This document shows positions 1 to 12,278 of a stretch of DNA of 64,000 nt, piece by piece. The notes under the pieces are model-generated. The model saw only the letters and a list, made by a program, of their open reading frames with translations. It searched no databases and was not told where the DNA came from. Each line of letters starts with the position of its first letter. The stretch's first letter is position 1. The position numbers and the translations under genes were made by a program. Source of the DNA: Cryptomeria japonica (Eukaryota > Streptophyta > Pinopsida > Cupressales > Cupressaceae); assembly GCF_030272615.1 (NCBI RefSeq), contig NC_081406.1, positions 239,120,422 through 239,184,421 of the forward strand, read 5' to 3'.

Positions 1-824
1 TTGGAGTGCTTTGTTTGAAGGTTTGATTATAGTGAACTCTTTTCTTTACCTAGATTAACATTCACTCAAAAATATTTTTTGATTAGGCAAAAATATGTGC
101 ATAGGGAATACTCCAAGTTATCATATTAATAATTTAAGGAGGTTTGGTGAGTCTTGTGCACTTTTAAAAAATAGAATGTTATGTATGTAATTTTAGCATT
201 TGAGATTGAATTTTGTTAGAGGATAGTAATATTTTAAGAAGTGAATGGGTTATTGAAATTTAAAATATTTTCCTCTAGAATAGGAAATTGAGAGCTCATA
301 AGATCACTTTGAAAAAAAATCATTTTTGTTTTCATGTTTTTTTCCTTGTTAAAATTTGAATACAACGAGATAAATTTAGAGCTCTAAATTATGTTGTGGA
401 AAGAAAATTTGGTTATTTGTCTATGGAATGGAAAACAAATCATTGAGAAAAGCAACGAAGAGAGAAGGAAACAAAATGAAGAACTCAATTGTGTTACGTT
501 GCACCTGTAAAGCCTACAATTTTAAATGAAAATGGCAACATTAGATTGGTAGACATTTATTTTTAGGATAGTTTGTATTTGAGTGAATATTATTTACTCT
601 TTCTTAAGTTCTACTTAGGTACGTATTAGTTGTCTATTATATTTTCTAGATTGCATTGATATTTGTGTTGGGTAGTTGAGCTTACCTAATACTACCTACC
701 CTTGGATTTAGTTGGGTCACATGACATTTTCCTCGCCCTTATTTATCTATCATATTGTCTATATATGAAAATGCATTAGAAATTGTTATTCATCTCAATG
801 GATTTATGATTTCCTGGTGATATT
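1..824. other. Unassigned AT-rich sequence
   Basis: No open frame of useful length, no LTR ends and no recognisable domain on either strand. It lies 3' (minus sense) of a gypsy protease remnant, but reading the minus strand past 825 shows no reverse transcriptase motifs, so the retroelement homology seems to end near 825-840. Confidence 0.5.
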
Positions 825-1361
825 TCATTTCTCTCTCTTTCTATGAAAGTTATTGCGGTCAAAATCCCAACGTGAGAGCTTTACTCTAACAGAATGTCGA
901 CGACTTTGTTTTGCATCTCTAGGAAATAAATTAGTGGGTGTACATTGCATCAAAACTAGAGAATAAGCACAAAATTGACCTAAACAAGTGATGAGGGTGG
1001 GACATGCTAAAGTAGGGGCACAAAAACGAGGTATAAATTGGCTTAGTGACAATTTACAATGTTGTAGACTACAATCCACCTTGGCATGATGTGCCTCTAA
1101 CAAATCTATTCTTAGTACTATGTCATAAGATCCCAAAGGGGTAATGAAAAGATCTACAAATGTGGTGATGTCTCCAAAACTCAGCCAATGAACTTGTACT
1201 ACAAAATCCATAGCCACCTTGGTCCTCGAGGCCAAATCTACCTCCCACCTATCGTCTTTCCTAAGTGCCACTATCCTGCAATTCTCAACTATAGCTGGGG
1301 AGATACAAGAGTCTGATGGCCCAAAATTAAGCAAAAAACTAAATAAAAAATAACCAATCAT
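825..1361 (-). pseudogene. pol: Ty3/gypsy protease remnant
   Basis: A 178-codon minus-strand frame matching the retropepsin part of a gypsy polyprotein, probably chromovirus-like. What is seen: the typical second half of the domain, with PLGSYDIVLRIDLLEAHHA followed by KVDC, close to the family pattern LGSYDVVLGMDWL. The catalytic D-S/T-G-A near the N terminus appears as LNFGPSDSCISP, so Asp, Ser and Ala are all replaced and the enzyme would be dead. In the intact family this aspartic protease cuts the Gag-Pol precursor inside virus-like particles. The frame ends without running into reverse transcriptase, so the element is truncated on this side. Gag remnants and a primer-binding site lie upstream in minus sense. 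Confidence 0.75.
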
Positions 1362-2870
1362 ATCTCTATCTTCAATGATGGTGGCCTAATGCTCATCCTG
1401 GTAGTTCTCAACTGCTGCAATTACCATGTAGGACTTGCTTACATCACCATTTGTTGACTTAGAAGCTATAAGGAAAGATCCACCTGCTCCAAAATCTAGT
1501 GGACTCTCTAGCTAAGTTCCATGCACCTCCACATACATAACATGGTCCCCTCACCTGTACTTGTACTATTGAAATCGTGCTAGTCTATGATATTCAAGGT
1601 CTACTAGAATTACCCTCACCACCTCTAAAGGATTGTTGAGCTTGAGGAAATCCCATCTACTATCATTGTGGCCTCTGATCTTTGCATGGGCCTTATGTGT
1701 TCCATGTCTTAGGTTGTCCCTCCTATGCATCATACTCTGTTCTAACCCTCTTTGCATATTGATGATATTGCTATGATGGTCTGAGTCCCCATGGAAGGTC
1801 TAAAACATCCCTTATATGGGAGAGGGGGTCTACAAGATCCTTGATCTTGATGATTCTAGCTACAGTTTTGAAATTATTCACAGGACTCTTATGACCTATC
1901 ATAAAACTCCTCTACAATGCAATCCTTCTTTACTATAACCTTACGGGATTTTGTTGATACCATATGTATTGATCCTCAGATATTAGGGTTCAAATCCCTA
2001 ACAAAACTATTGATGACCAAGTTTTCATCCTAAATATAGTTTGCATACTACAAGAGCTATAGGAATCGACTCTCATATTACGCCACTGTAATTCCTCTTT
2101 GTTGTAAATCATGAAATTCATCAATTCTCTTCTGGAATATGAAATATATCAATCCTTGAAGTGCTCTAGGAAGGTTCTCCATGATAATATATCCAATAAG
2201 AGATTGTATTTCTTCTCCTCCCGTCGCCACCATGTGGAAGTTGGTCCTTTCAACAAGTGCACCATGAACCTAGCCTTAAGAATACTCTCATAAGGACATA
2301 ACCCAAAGCATTAATCAAGAATAAGCAACCATGACTCTACCTCCACTCCACTAGTGGATCCTAAAAACATGGGTGACTAAGCCCTAAGAAACTCTCAAAT
2401 CTAATCTCATGTATCCTATGGTACCATCTACACAACCTTTGCCTCTGACTGTAGTCTCCTATGATGCAATGGTGTTAGAATATGCATTGACTCATCCTCT
2501 ATCTCCTCCACTCGTACCTCTTAGGCTTAGGGAGGGCTCCTACTATGCTCATTTCCCTTGGGGTTATTTTCCTTGACCTTAGGCTAATGTGCTCGTGGCA
2601 CCTTTCCTCTAGGTGGTAATCTATCTTTGATAACTCCAATCAGGCTTTGTAGAGTCTGAAATATTCACGGGCCTAATTATGGTTGCCCATCTTCTTGAGG
2701 TCCTTTAGGTTGGTGAAATTTTGGTTGTTCCTCCTATTATGCTACTCCTAATTTAGTGCTCCTATGTGGATGTGTTCTCCTTTATCCTTGTGCCATCCAA
2801 AAATCATATAAATAAAGTTCTAATTAGTCTTAACACATCGTCAATCCAAAATTCCTAGTGTGGGAACCTA
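1362..2870 (-). pseudogene. gag: Decayed gypsy gag remnant
   Basis: This minus-strand stretch sits between the primer-binding site (about 2871-2883) and the protease remnant, where gag is expected. It holds only short frames with many stops. Around 1500-1545 a minus frame gives CYVCGGAWNLARE, which resembles a decayed CCHC zinc knuckle just upstream of protease. Near 2640-2710 another short frame gives DLKKMGNHN. The gag call rests mainly on position and the decayed knuckle; no capsid domain can be read continuously. Confidence 0.45.
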
Positions 2871-2924
2871 GCTCCGATACCCTTGTAATACCCAAAATAT
2901 CTTACTTTTGGAAAAGGTTATAAC
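2871..2924 (-). other. Gypsy LTR edge and primer-binding site
   Basis: On the minus strand the order is ...GGGTATTACA then AGGGTATCGGAGC. The first part looks like the 3' end of an LTR of the TGTAATACCC type, and the second matches the initiator-Met tRNA primer-binding site pattern TGGTATCAGAGC with two changes. The LTR is interrupted after about 35 bases by the solo LTR that starts at 2925. Its other end was not found to the right of 3748. Confidence 0.6.
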
Positions 2925-3742
2925 TGTTAGGATTCCCACAGATACTGAGAGGGGGGGGGTGTGAATCAGTATCTAGCCGGTGTATTAAATTTCTTAACTT
3001 AAAACATGTAGAACATATCAAAACTGTGTACCAGTAAACAAGAAGTAATGCAATAAACAAAGATAAAAGAAACCACATGAAAAACACACCATAACACAAA
3101 GATTTAATGAGGAAACCCGGTGTGGGAAAAACCTCAGTGGGATTTGTGACCCACAATATTCACTTACTAGCCAATAAGAGAATATTATTGCTACAAGAGG
3201 GGCCTGCACATGTAGGAAGGCCAAGTGCCTAGAGCTCACCGCTCAATTACAAAATGGGAAGTTTCACTGACTTACAAAATGGATTATATAAATCCAGTGT
3301 CTTGTACTGCTTCAAAATAGCATCTATAATGCCAGATCCAGTACCGGTTTCTGCTCTACTTCTTACATAAACCCTTAACCTATAATTCGCATAATAGGTC
3401 TGCCTTTTTTTGCCTAATTACATTCTTCCATAATAATCCTTACATCTCTTACAATGTTCTACAATGATCTCTCTTATATAGGAGTCATTTTATATCATGC
3501 CAAGTCAGCTTACAATGATTTTACAATAATAAACAAAATATATTATAACAAAAATCTCGTCGGCCTCTGTGTCGGTATGCTTCCTTTCATTGTCGATGTT
3601 GATGGTCTGAGTGCCGGTGTAGAGTCAGATCTTGCTAGTGCTGGTGGAATGCCTTGCCGGTGTCATAGGATTGTAAGGTTGCCATCAATGACAAAACCTT
3701 CAATCACCTACAATGTCTCATTGGAGTGTGCATATGCCAACA
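2925..3742 (-). mobile_element. Solo Copia-type LTR (family of element B)
   Basis: An 818-bp LTR lying on the minus strand. It starts TGTTGGCATATG (3742 downward) and ends GGAATCCTAACA (at 2925). It is flanked by the perfect 5-bp duplication ATAAC at 2920-2924 and 3743-3747. Its sequence matches the LTR at 55505-56302 along the whole length, including the 5' block, the CCTGCATGTGCAGG block, the GGTTTTTCCC block and the C tract near the end (9 bases here). No internal region is present, so it is a solo LTR formed by LTR-LTR recombination. It lies in the LTR of the decayed gypsy element to its left. Open frames at 2902-3239 and 3454-3861 are LTR shadows. Confidence 0.93.
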
Positions 3743-3747
3743 ATAAC

Positions 3748-6455
3748 TATAGATTTTTTGAAATCATAATCACTTTTAAGATGCAACACTTGAAACCTCA
3801 AATCAGAGAACTACCAAGTATTCTCCAGACCAGTTTTAATAGACTGCCATTGTTAGAATAACAATAACTAAGTCCACTATCTGAGCAACAAGGGACCTAT
3901 AAACTTAATAGTACAATATACACAAATTTTAGACACTATATCCAAAACCATGGGCTTTACATACCAGAGGAAGGAAAAATATTCTTATATTTGGATATTA
4001 AAGACTCTTTCCCACATAAATAGTATTTCTTGCTTATTGAAACTTCCACTACACCAACCTTTTGAAAAATACCTCAACCTTACTCAATATCACTGCGAGA
4101 CCACACAACAACATCAAAAGATACATTTGTAGACCATTTACAATAAATAGTGACATTAATGACAACACAAGATAGGTTGACATCAATAACATCACAAGAC
4201 AAGTTACCATCAATGACAACACAACACTACAACTCATGTTTCCAACAAAATATTTTTAGAAGATATGGTGGGCTAAGCTGATAGCTATGGGTGGTGATAA
4301 ACATAGAATTGAGCCTATAATTTATGATCATATAAATAAAATAGATTTTAGTCAAATATTTGACATAATGATGGCTTTTCTCTATTTATTTAAATAATTA
4401 ATAGTCATACTAATACATGCTCACCATGGAATTTGTGAAGGGATGGGAGAATAGAGAGTCAAGATGAAAGCCTAATAGATTTTATTGTTATTGAAGATAT
4501 ACATGTAGAAGTTACTAGGCTCTTCCTTTTCAACACAAATACATACAGAGATAGAAAGAGTTGTTGATGAAGCTATTTTTCTTTTTCTAAACCTTGGAGA
4601 GGAACTCAAAAAAATCCATTGTCACATGAGGAGTTTAGTTAAGGCCTTGTGTAACGACATAGAACTCTTGGTCATGATTTATGCTACCCTAAAGTGTAGG
4701 TTCTAACCCTTATTGTGTTATCATTTTATATTTCTACTTCACTATCAGTACAAAAGGACTTTTCGATTCTCATTTTATTTATCATCTTATATAAAAAAAT
4801 AATTTTAGAATGTAAAATGATGATAAAGCTAGTTTCCTTGTATCATAGATTAACTTTATTAATTGTGAATTTTGTGTAACTTAAAAACTTGAGTGTAAAG
4901 AAGAATCCTAAATCTAAGAATAGTATTAGAGGGCCTAGTTTTCCCTAGTCTTTAGATGATACTTGAATGGCTATTGATAAGATGGGTGATCTTATGAATT
5001 TGACTTTGATAAATTCTTAAAGGGTGATGATTTTAGGTTTATGGAATCCATGGAAGTGAATGGTGGTGGCAAAGGTAGTAAAACTAGAAGGAAAAGCAAG
5101 TAGTTTGAGTTATGTAGAGTGATAATGAAAGGGAAGATTTTGTGAGATAAGGAGGAAGGGAAAAACCTTCCTATAGTGTGTTATTGGTAAAAAATTTCTG
5201 AAGAATTGATGACCCTTGTCATTTCCTTTTCAAGACTATTGTTGCTCCCTTTCCCGATGCTAAATACCTTTTGGAGATGTCTAATTTAATGAATCAAGTA
5301 GTTTAGAATATGAATCATCTTTACGAGGTAGTAGAAACTTAGCAAAATTATTGATGTCCAACAAGATATTAGAAAAATAACAAGATAGGATAAAAAAAAT
5401 GTGAGCACTATTAAGGATAGTATAAACAAATTTATTGAATTTAACTTCTTCTTCATAAAGGAATATTGTTATGGGGTTGAAAATCCTAACTAATATAGTG
5501 AAAAGGTTAACTTAAGGGAGTGAGAAATCAAAGAAATAAGTGGTAGGCCGAATACTAAAGGAAGTAAGTCTAAGTTTATTTTTTAAGAAAGAAATGACCT
5601 AAATTGCTTCATTAACATTCATGAAATTTATAGAGAATAACTAAAATAAAAGTTGTTGGCTTGTTGCCCTTGTTTCTTTCTTGTTTTTTTTTCAGTATTA
5701 TTGGTCTCTTAGGACTTGTGCTAACTCGATGCTTCATTTTAAATGCAAGGCACCTTACTTAGTGTACTCATGGACCTTGCTGCTGATGTTTTCATTCCGG
5801 AGGACTACGTTCAAGGAAAACAGGGTCCAAGCAACAACTGAACACTTCTACAAATGCTTCCATACTCACAAGGATTTTTATTTGCACAGAAGAATAAAAA
5901 TCCACATCGTACAAGCTAGGATGACTCATTTCCTTCTTGCTCGTGTAGCTTACGTGGATATAGGACTTTTAACTCCTATTAGAGAAAGACTTTTAACTCC
6001 TATTAGAGAAATGAAAGTTGCAGGTAGAATAAGCATTCCGTTGAACAGATCCATGCAATAGATGTTAGGGTCATAGATGTTCATGATACAACTTACAAGC
6101 AAAGCAAATGTTATATGGATTAGATTATGCAAGTAGCTATTAGAATAATTGGTCTTTATAATTTAAATAAATAACATTATTATTTTTTTCTAATTTGAAG
6201 AACAACTAAATATCTATAATATGCAATGTAATGATGCTTGAATTCTTCAAGAATTTCCAAAAGTCATATTGATTACTCTTTTAAGGAGCAAGAATGAGGA
6301 TGTATGTTTTTATCATAAGCATGTTGCATCATTGTTTTGGATTGAGGTAGTTGATCAAAATGAAGAAATTGAAATACTTGGCCCCTATTTTTGTTGGAAT
6401 TGATTTCTCCCATTGGCTGAGCAACTAACTCGAAGAAGAGCATCTCAATTAACAC
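3748..6455. other. Unassigned repeat-derived sequence
   Basis: About 2.7 kb with no recognisable gene. The left part is expected to continue the interrupted gypsy LTR, but no end could be placed. Near 4140-4225 there are about three loose copies of a unit containing CATCAATGACAACACAAG. The 126-codon frame at 5681-6061 shows no known domain and overlaps a 24-bp tandem duplication. Confidence 0.4.
5964..6011. repeat. 24-bp tandem duplication
   Basis: Two perfect adjacent copies of a 24-base unit beginning GACTTTTAACTCC and ending TTAGAGAAA. A small local duplication with no sign of function. Confidence 0.9.
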
Positions 6456-8548
6456 TTAACATTGATAGTTGGGAGAATATTGTAGATGCTTTGACAAAGC
6501 TAAGCAACATATAGAAGTTGAGGTAGTATAAAAGTCTATGGGTCTCTCAACCCATAGAATATAGTTGATAGTCTTATTATAGCTTTAAAATTGTAAGTTA
6601 GATAAGTAGGAGAATGTGACAAAAGGTTTCTCAACCTTGCATCATAATATTGAGAACATCAATAGAAATGTAATTTTAGGCTATAGAGGTCATTTTTTGC
6701 TAAAAGTATAATCAAAACATGATTTAATTTGCTACAATGAGTTATTATGAGAAGAACCATGCTTCAAGATTTATAAATTGGGGCTCAATTAGCTTTCCAA
6801 ATTAAAATCTATGGCCTTTACAAGTAATCTCCAAAGATTAAAATGTAAGAGCACCTATAATTCATGGGATTTGTTAGAAGGATTTAAACATGTTGATCAA
6901 GGACATTCACCAACCTAATACATATTATTATGACTAGATCACATATCTAAATAAATGGTTGGAATAATGAAAATTGGAACACCCAAGTCGGGAGGATAAA
7001 GTTATGACATTGTAGTGCATCCTAAATTGTACTCACCTACAATTTTGTCCTCACTAGGCCTCACTTTGGCATTTAGGCTTCCAAGGCCTAATTGAAGCAC
7101 TGATTCTACTCACACCAACTATCAAACATAATTTTTCACTTTCTACACTATCTCCCCTTAATCCTGGAGCCTTGATTTCTAGGACCATGGCTCCAACACC
7201 ATGGTGCCAACACCATTGTGCCAGTGCTATGGTCCTCTAAAAAAGGGCCCATTTTGGGGCCTCATAATGGTCACCTAATTTGGGCGGGGCCTAGATCACA
7301 TGTTGGATCATGTTAGAAATTTAATTTGTTTTCTAACCATCAAGTATTAAAGGAGGTCTACCCCTCTCATTTTAATCCTAATTGGAATTCCTAAACAACT
7401 CAAGAGAGAAAAATTAAGCTCAAACATACAAGTGAGAAAGCAATCAGTCTTCTATCAAGCATTCAAGCATAAGTGAAGTCAAGATTCAAGCATAAGTGAA
7501 GTCAAGATTCAAGCATTGGAGATGACATTCGTGTTGTATGTTTTATGAATACAATCTATAAGAAACCCTAATTCCTTGGGGGAGACAAACAAAACTTCAT
7601 TAAAGGTATATCATTAGTGTTTCATTCATTCTCATCCTTTCCCTCAAAAGGAAAGTATTTTACTGTAGTACTTCATTTACACTTTCAATTCAATTTCATG
7701 GTTAATTCCATAATCGGTGATTGACCTAAGGCAAACCCCTATTTCCAAGAATTTACCCCTTCTTTTTGTCTGTAGGAAACAAGTTCAACGTTGTGTTTGG
7801 GAGGACCAATAGGATTCACAGAGACAAACAGGTTCAGCTTTTGATGATGAGAAATTCAGAGGACTAGGCCGAATTCGAGTATCATAGGCTCGAAAATTGC
7901 AGCCAAACTTTTGATAACATATCTAAAACATCTTCAACTCAAATCTAGGTTGGTGGTTGCGTACAACATCTGTAGCTCATTGTTTCTACTAGATTTCTTC
8001 AATAATCACCTATCTAGCCCCAATCTTTAACAAATTCAAATCAATTCAATTTAAGGAGGAAAGAGTCTCATCAAGGAGGTCTGGAATCAAATTGGAATCT
8101 AGGTCTATCAAGGCTAGATCTATTAGATTCTACTCCTCCTTAATGTAATACTTAATTAGGTTTGTTAGCAGTTTTATTATCATAATTTATCCCTAACCCT
8201 AATTTTCCCACCATTATAGACATGTAATAATATATTCTTATGATAGGTTTAAGCAATATTTATATTTAGCGTGAGTACTATTATTGGGAGTTGGGCATTA
8301 GAATTTGACTAAGATATTTAGGGACCACTTTTGGATGGTAATATCTCACGGATTTTTTTTTTCCCTTGAGTGATTTCATATATATTTTTATCTATTTATT
8401 GAGTGGTTGAGATGGAACTTGGATAGTATATTTGAAGGTATGTTATGCTAGCAGTACATTAATCTTTCAACCTCCACAAACATATAGAATAGATAAATTG
8501 ATAAAATAAATGCTTTTTCTCCTAGGCGCATTAAGGAATAAAGATAGG

Positions 8549-8589
<41 letters not shown>

Positions 8590-8760
8590 ATGGTGTCAAC
8601 CTTGGTCAATAGGAAAAATTGTTATTATTAATGAAATAACAAATGGGGAAATTATATAGATAGGGGATGGAGCACAGAGGGAGAGGAGGGAGTGGTGTTA
8701 GGGTTTCTATAAGCGAAGATGCTATTGGAGGCAAAGATGACCTAGATCCAGATGGTTGGA
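6456..8760. repeat. 2.3-kb direct repeat, copy 1
   Basis: This segment is repeated in the same orientation at 9080-11355. By eye the copies differ by scattered substitutions and small indels. Copy 1 has an extra ~27-bp tandem step around 7465-7515 (AAGCATAAGTGAAGTC twice). Both copies share a TATA-like string (GTATAAAAG), a hairpin-prone CCATGGCTCC/ACCATGGTGCC stretch, and a (TA)n tract near the 3' end. No TG...CA ends, primer-binding site or terminal inverted repeats were found at the borders, so LTR status is not supported. Confidence 0.9.
8552..8585. repeat. (TA)n microsatellite
   Basis: A pure AT dinucleotide tract of about 34 bp inside direct-repeat copy 1. The matching tract in copy 2 is shorter. 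Confidence 0.97.
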
Positions 8761-9079
8761 ATTCAAAATTTAGCATCAGTTGAAAAGTGCTCTCTAAACC
8801 CTATCTCTCTCTAAATCAATCAAAATCAAGATACAATTGGTAAGAACTTGATGAAGTGCATATCTTGTGCTAAATTGTAAGATGTGGATTTGATTAGTCT
8901 TTTGTTCTTTCTAGATGTATAATAAAACAATGAAAATGTATTCCTATAAGATACCTAGTTTAGTTTATGATAGTTATACTAATAAAAACTCCATAGAATT
9001 AAATATTTGATTTGTGATTTTTTTATTAAATAAATATATATATTATTAATGATGAAGATATATTTAATCCTAGCATAAA
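8761..9079. other. Spacer between the 2.3-kb repeats
   Basis: About 320 bp not shared with the sequence after copy 2. AT-rich, with no open frame and no recognisable site. Confidence 0.6.
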
Positions 9080-11355
9080 ATTAACATTCATAGTTGGGAG
9101 AATATTGTAGATGCTTTGACAAAGCTAAGCAACATATAGAAGTTGAGGTAGTATAAAAGTCTATGGGTTTCTCAACCCATAGAATATAGTTGATAGTGTT
9201 ATTATAGCTTTAAAATTATAAGTTAGATAAGGATGAGAATGTGACAAAAGTTGTCTCAACCTTGCATCATAATATTGAGAACACCAATAAAAATGTAATT
9301 TTAGGCTATAGAGGTAATTTTTTGCTAAAAGTATAATCAAAACATGATTTAATTTGCTACAATGAGTTATTATGAGAAGAACCATGCTTCAAGATTTATA
9401 AATTGGGGCACAATTAGTTTTCCAAGTTAAAATCTATGGCCTTTCCAAGTAATCTCCAAACATTAAAATGTAAGAGCACCTATAATTCATGGGATTTGTT
9501 AGAAGGATTTAAACATGTTGATGAAGGACATTCACCAACCTACTACATATTATTATGACTAGATCATATATCTAAATAAATGGTTGGAATAATGAAAATT
9601 GGAACACCGAAGTCAGGAGGATAAAGTTATGACATTATAGTGCATCCTAAATTGTACTCACCTACAATTTTGTCCTCACTAGGCCTCGTTTTGGCATTTA
9701 GACTTCCAAGGCTTGATTGAAGCACCGATTCTACTCACACCAACTATCAAACACAATTTTTCACTTTCTACACTATCTCCCCTTAATCCTGGAGCCTTGA
9801 TTTCTAGGACCATGGCTCCAGCACCATGGTGCCAACACCATTGTGCCAATGCCATGGTCCTCTTAAAAAGGGCCCATTTTGGGGCCTCATAATGGTCACC
9901 TAATTTGGGTGGGGCCTAGATCACATGTTGGACTATGTTAGAAATTCAATTTGTTTTCTGACCATCAAGTATTAAAGGAGGTCCACCCCTCTCATTTTAA
10001 TCTTATTTGGAATTCCTAAACAACTCAAGAGAGAAAAATTAAGCTCAAACATACAAGTGAGAAAGCAATCAGTCTTCTATCAAGCAATCGAGCATAAGTG
10101 AAGTCAAGATTCAAGCATTGGAGGTGACATTCATGTTCTATGTTTTATGAATACAATCTATATGAAACCCTAATTCCTTGGTGGAGACAAACAAAACTTC
10201 ATTAAAGGTATATCATTAGTGTTTCATTCATTCTCATCCTTTCCCTCAAAAGGAAAGTATTTTACTGTAGTACTTCATTTACACTTTCAATTCAATTTCA
10301 TGGTTAATTCCATAATCAGGGTTTGACCTAAGGAAAAATCCTATTTCCAAGAATTTACCCTTTGTTTTTGTGTACAAAAAATAGGTACAACGTTGCATTT
10401 GGGAGGACCAATAGGATTCACAGACACAAATAGGTTGAGCTTTTGATGATGAGAAATTCAGAGGACCAAGCCAAATTCAAGCATCATAGTCTCGAAAATT
10501 CTAGCCAAACTTTTGATAACATATCTAAAACATCTTCAACTTAGATCTAGGTTGGTGGCTGCGTACAACATCTGTAACTCAATTTTTCTACTAGATTGCT
10601 TCAATAGTCACCTATCTTGCCCTAATCTTGAACAAATTCAAATTAATTCAATTTAAGGAGGAAAGAGCCTCATCAAGGAGGCCTGGAATTAGATTGGAAT
10701 CTAGGTCTATCAAGGCTAGATCTATTGGATTCTACTCCTCCTTAATGTAATACTTAACTAGGTTTGTTAGTAGTTTTATTATCATAATTTAACCCTAATC
10801 CTAATTTTCCCACCATTATAGACATGTTATAATATATTCTTATGATAGGTGTAAGCAATATTTATATTTAGCGTGAGTAGTATTATTGGGAGTTGGGCAC
10901 TAGAATTTGACTAAGATATTTAGGTACCACTTTTGGATGGTAATATCTCATGGATTTTTATTTCCCTTGAGTGATTTCATATATATTTTTATCTATTTTT
11001 TGAGTGGTTGAGATGGAACTTAGATAGTATATTTGAAGGTATGTTATGCTAGCAGTACATTAATCTTTCAACCTCCATAAACGTATAGAATAGATAAATT
11101 GATTAAATAAATGCTTTTTCTCCTAGGCGCATTAAGGAATAAAGATAGGCTAATATATATATATATATATATATATATGTGAAAATGGTGTCAACCTTGG
11201 TCAATGGGAAAAATTGTTATTATTAATGAAATAACAAATGGGGAAATTATATAGATAGGGGATGGAGCGCGGAGGGAGAGGAGGGAGTGGTGTTAGGGTT
11301 TCTATAGGCAAAGATGCTATTGGAGGCGAAGATGACCTATATTTGGATGGTTGGA
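9080..11355. repeat. 2.3-kb direct repeat, copy 2
   Basis: Second copy of the 6456-8760 unit, about 2.6 kb downstream in the same orientation. Homology starts at TTAACATTCATAG (9081) and ends at GATGGTTGGA (11355). Its last ~95 bp form the start of the G-rich open frame at 11262; copy 1 carries the same start (ATGGAGCACAGAGG near 8669) but diverges after GATGGTTGGA. Confidence 0.9.
11152..11178. repeat. (TA)n microsatellite
   Basis: AT dinucleotide tract of about 27 bp inside direct-repeat copy 2, shorter than the matching tract in copy 1. Confidence 0.95.
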
Positions 11356-11744
11356 GGGGGCTCTTCGGTTATCCCATCCCCCTAGCTTGGCTAGTGGGAT
11401 GGGTCATTTTAGGCTTCACTTGGTGTTTTGAGTACACAAGATTGTGTGGGGCGGTGGCATCTTGTTGTGTTGCTCTCCCTTGTGATCCATTTCCTGTTCC
11501 ATGGTTGTAGGTGCCCTCTTTTTGTTCTTTTCTTTCTAATGATATCGTGGTTGGTGTGTGGGGTTGTGCGGATAGCTATGTAGAGGCTTCTTTGGGATTT
11601 GGCATGTGGTTCACCTCTAACTATGTGGCACTAGATGGAGGTGAGTTTGTCACTAGGCGATGGAGATCATGTTTTCAGTCTCTTTTTTATGATGGAGAGG
11701 GTTACCCTACTTCCTTGGCCGAGTCTTTCCTAGGTCGCTATTAA
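11262..11744 (+). other. Uncharacterised open frame in G/T-rich DNA
   Basis: A plus-strand frame of about 160 codons with one in-frame TAG at 11508-11510. It starts ATGGAGCGCGGAGG and reads MERGGRGGSGVRVSIGKD, then DAIGGEDDLYLDGW. Both phrases recur with substitutions at the end of repeat copy 1 (near 8669). The rest is rich in Trp, Val, Leu, Phe and Cys and shows no family I recognise. Base composition is clearly more G/T-rich than the flanks. It may be a decayed retroelement frame or noncoding DNA with few stops; I would not call it a gene. Confidence 0.25.
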
Positions 11745-12278
11745 GGCTATGTTCTGGTCCCCTATGGTTGTTGCTTCCCATCTCGGAGGTGTGGTGTGGT
11801 CTCCTGTTAGGTTTGTAGCCCTAGGTTCTCTGACAATCTTGTTCCTTGTGTGGGGTTTTGGCATCCTTCCCCTATTTTTTACATCTACAACTCCTATGGA
11901 GTTGGTGTCCCTTCCTATAGAGGTGGATTGGATTGTGGGGTGATTTTGCGGCTTCCATCCTCATTTTTTGCAACTGTCTTGTTGGATTTGTATCCTATTG
12001 AGGTGGAGACATATTTGTGGAAAGAGATGGTTTCTCCTATTCTATGGCGTTGTTGGTGGTCAGTGGCTACTCTAGTGTTGGGTTAATTTGGGTTTGGTTT
12101 CTCCCTCAATTGGTTCCTATCTTTTCTTTGGAGGTGGAGAAGTTTTTTTTCCTATTTGGGGCTTGTGGCTTTGGTGTGGACCCTCTTCTCTTTCCTAGCT
12201 TGTTCTTTTGCGGGGGTTTCTTCAATTCCTTTGGCCTAGTCTTATGGATCCCTACTTGAGGTGGTCTTCTCTCCTATG
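11745..12278. other. G/T-rich continuation, no gene assigned
   Basis: Short overlapping plus-strand frames (11749-11943, 11850-12086, 12017-12259) in different phases, with no recognisable domain. This stretch is the sequence that element D inserted into; the 5 bp next to D's LTR are CTATG (12274-12278). The matching copy on the right side of D could not be found, because element A abuts it. Confidence 0.4.

Noticed and set aside
3454-3861. 135-codon plus-strand frame
   Set aside because: It lies mostly in the solo LTR (2925-3742) and crosses its target duplication, so it is a chance frame.
5681-6061. 126-codon plus-strand frame
   Set aside because: No domain, low-complexity parts, and a perfect 24-bp tandem duplication in the frame; no support from context.
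6456-11355. Direct repeats as LTRs of a very short element
   Set aside because: Borders lack TG...CA, and the 320-bp spacer has no primer-binding site or polypurine tract.
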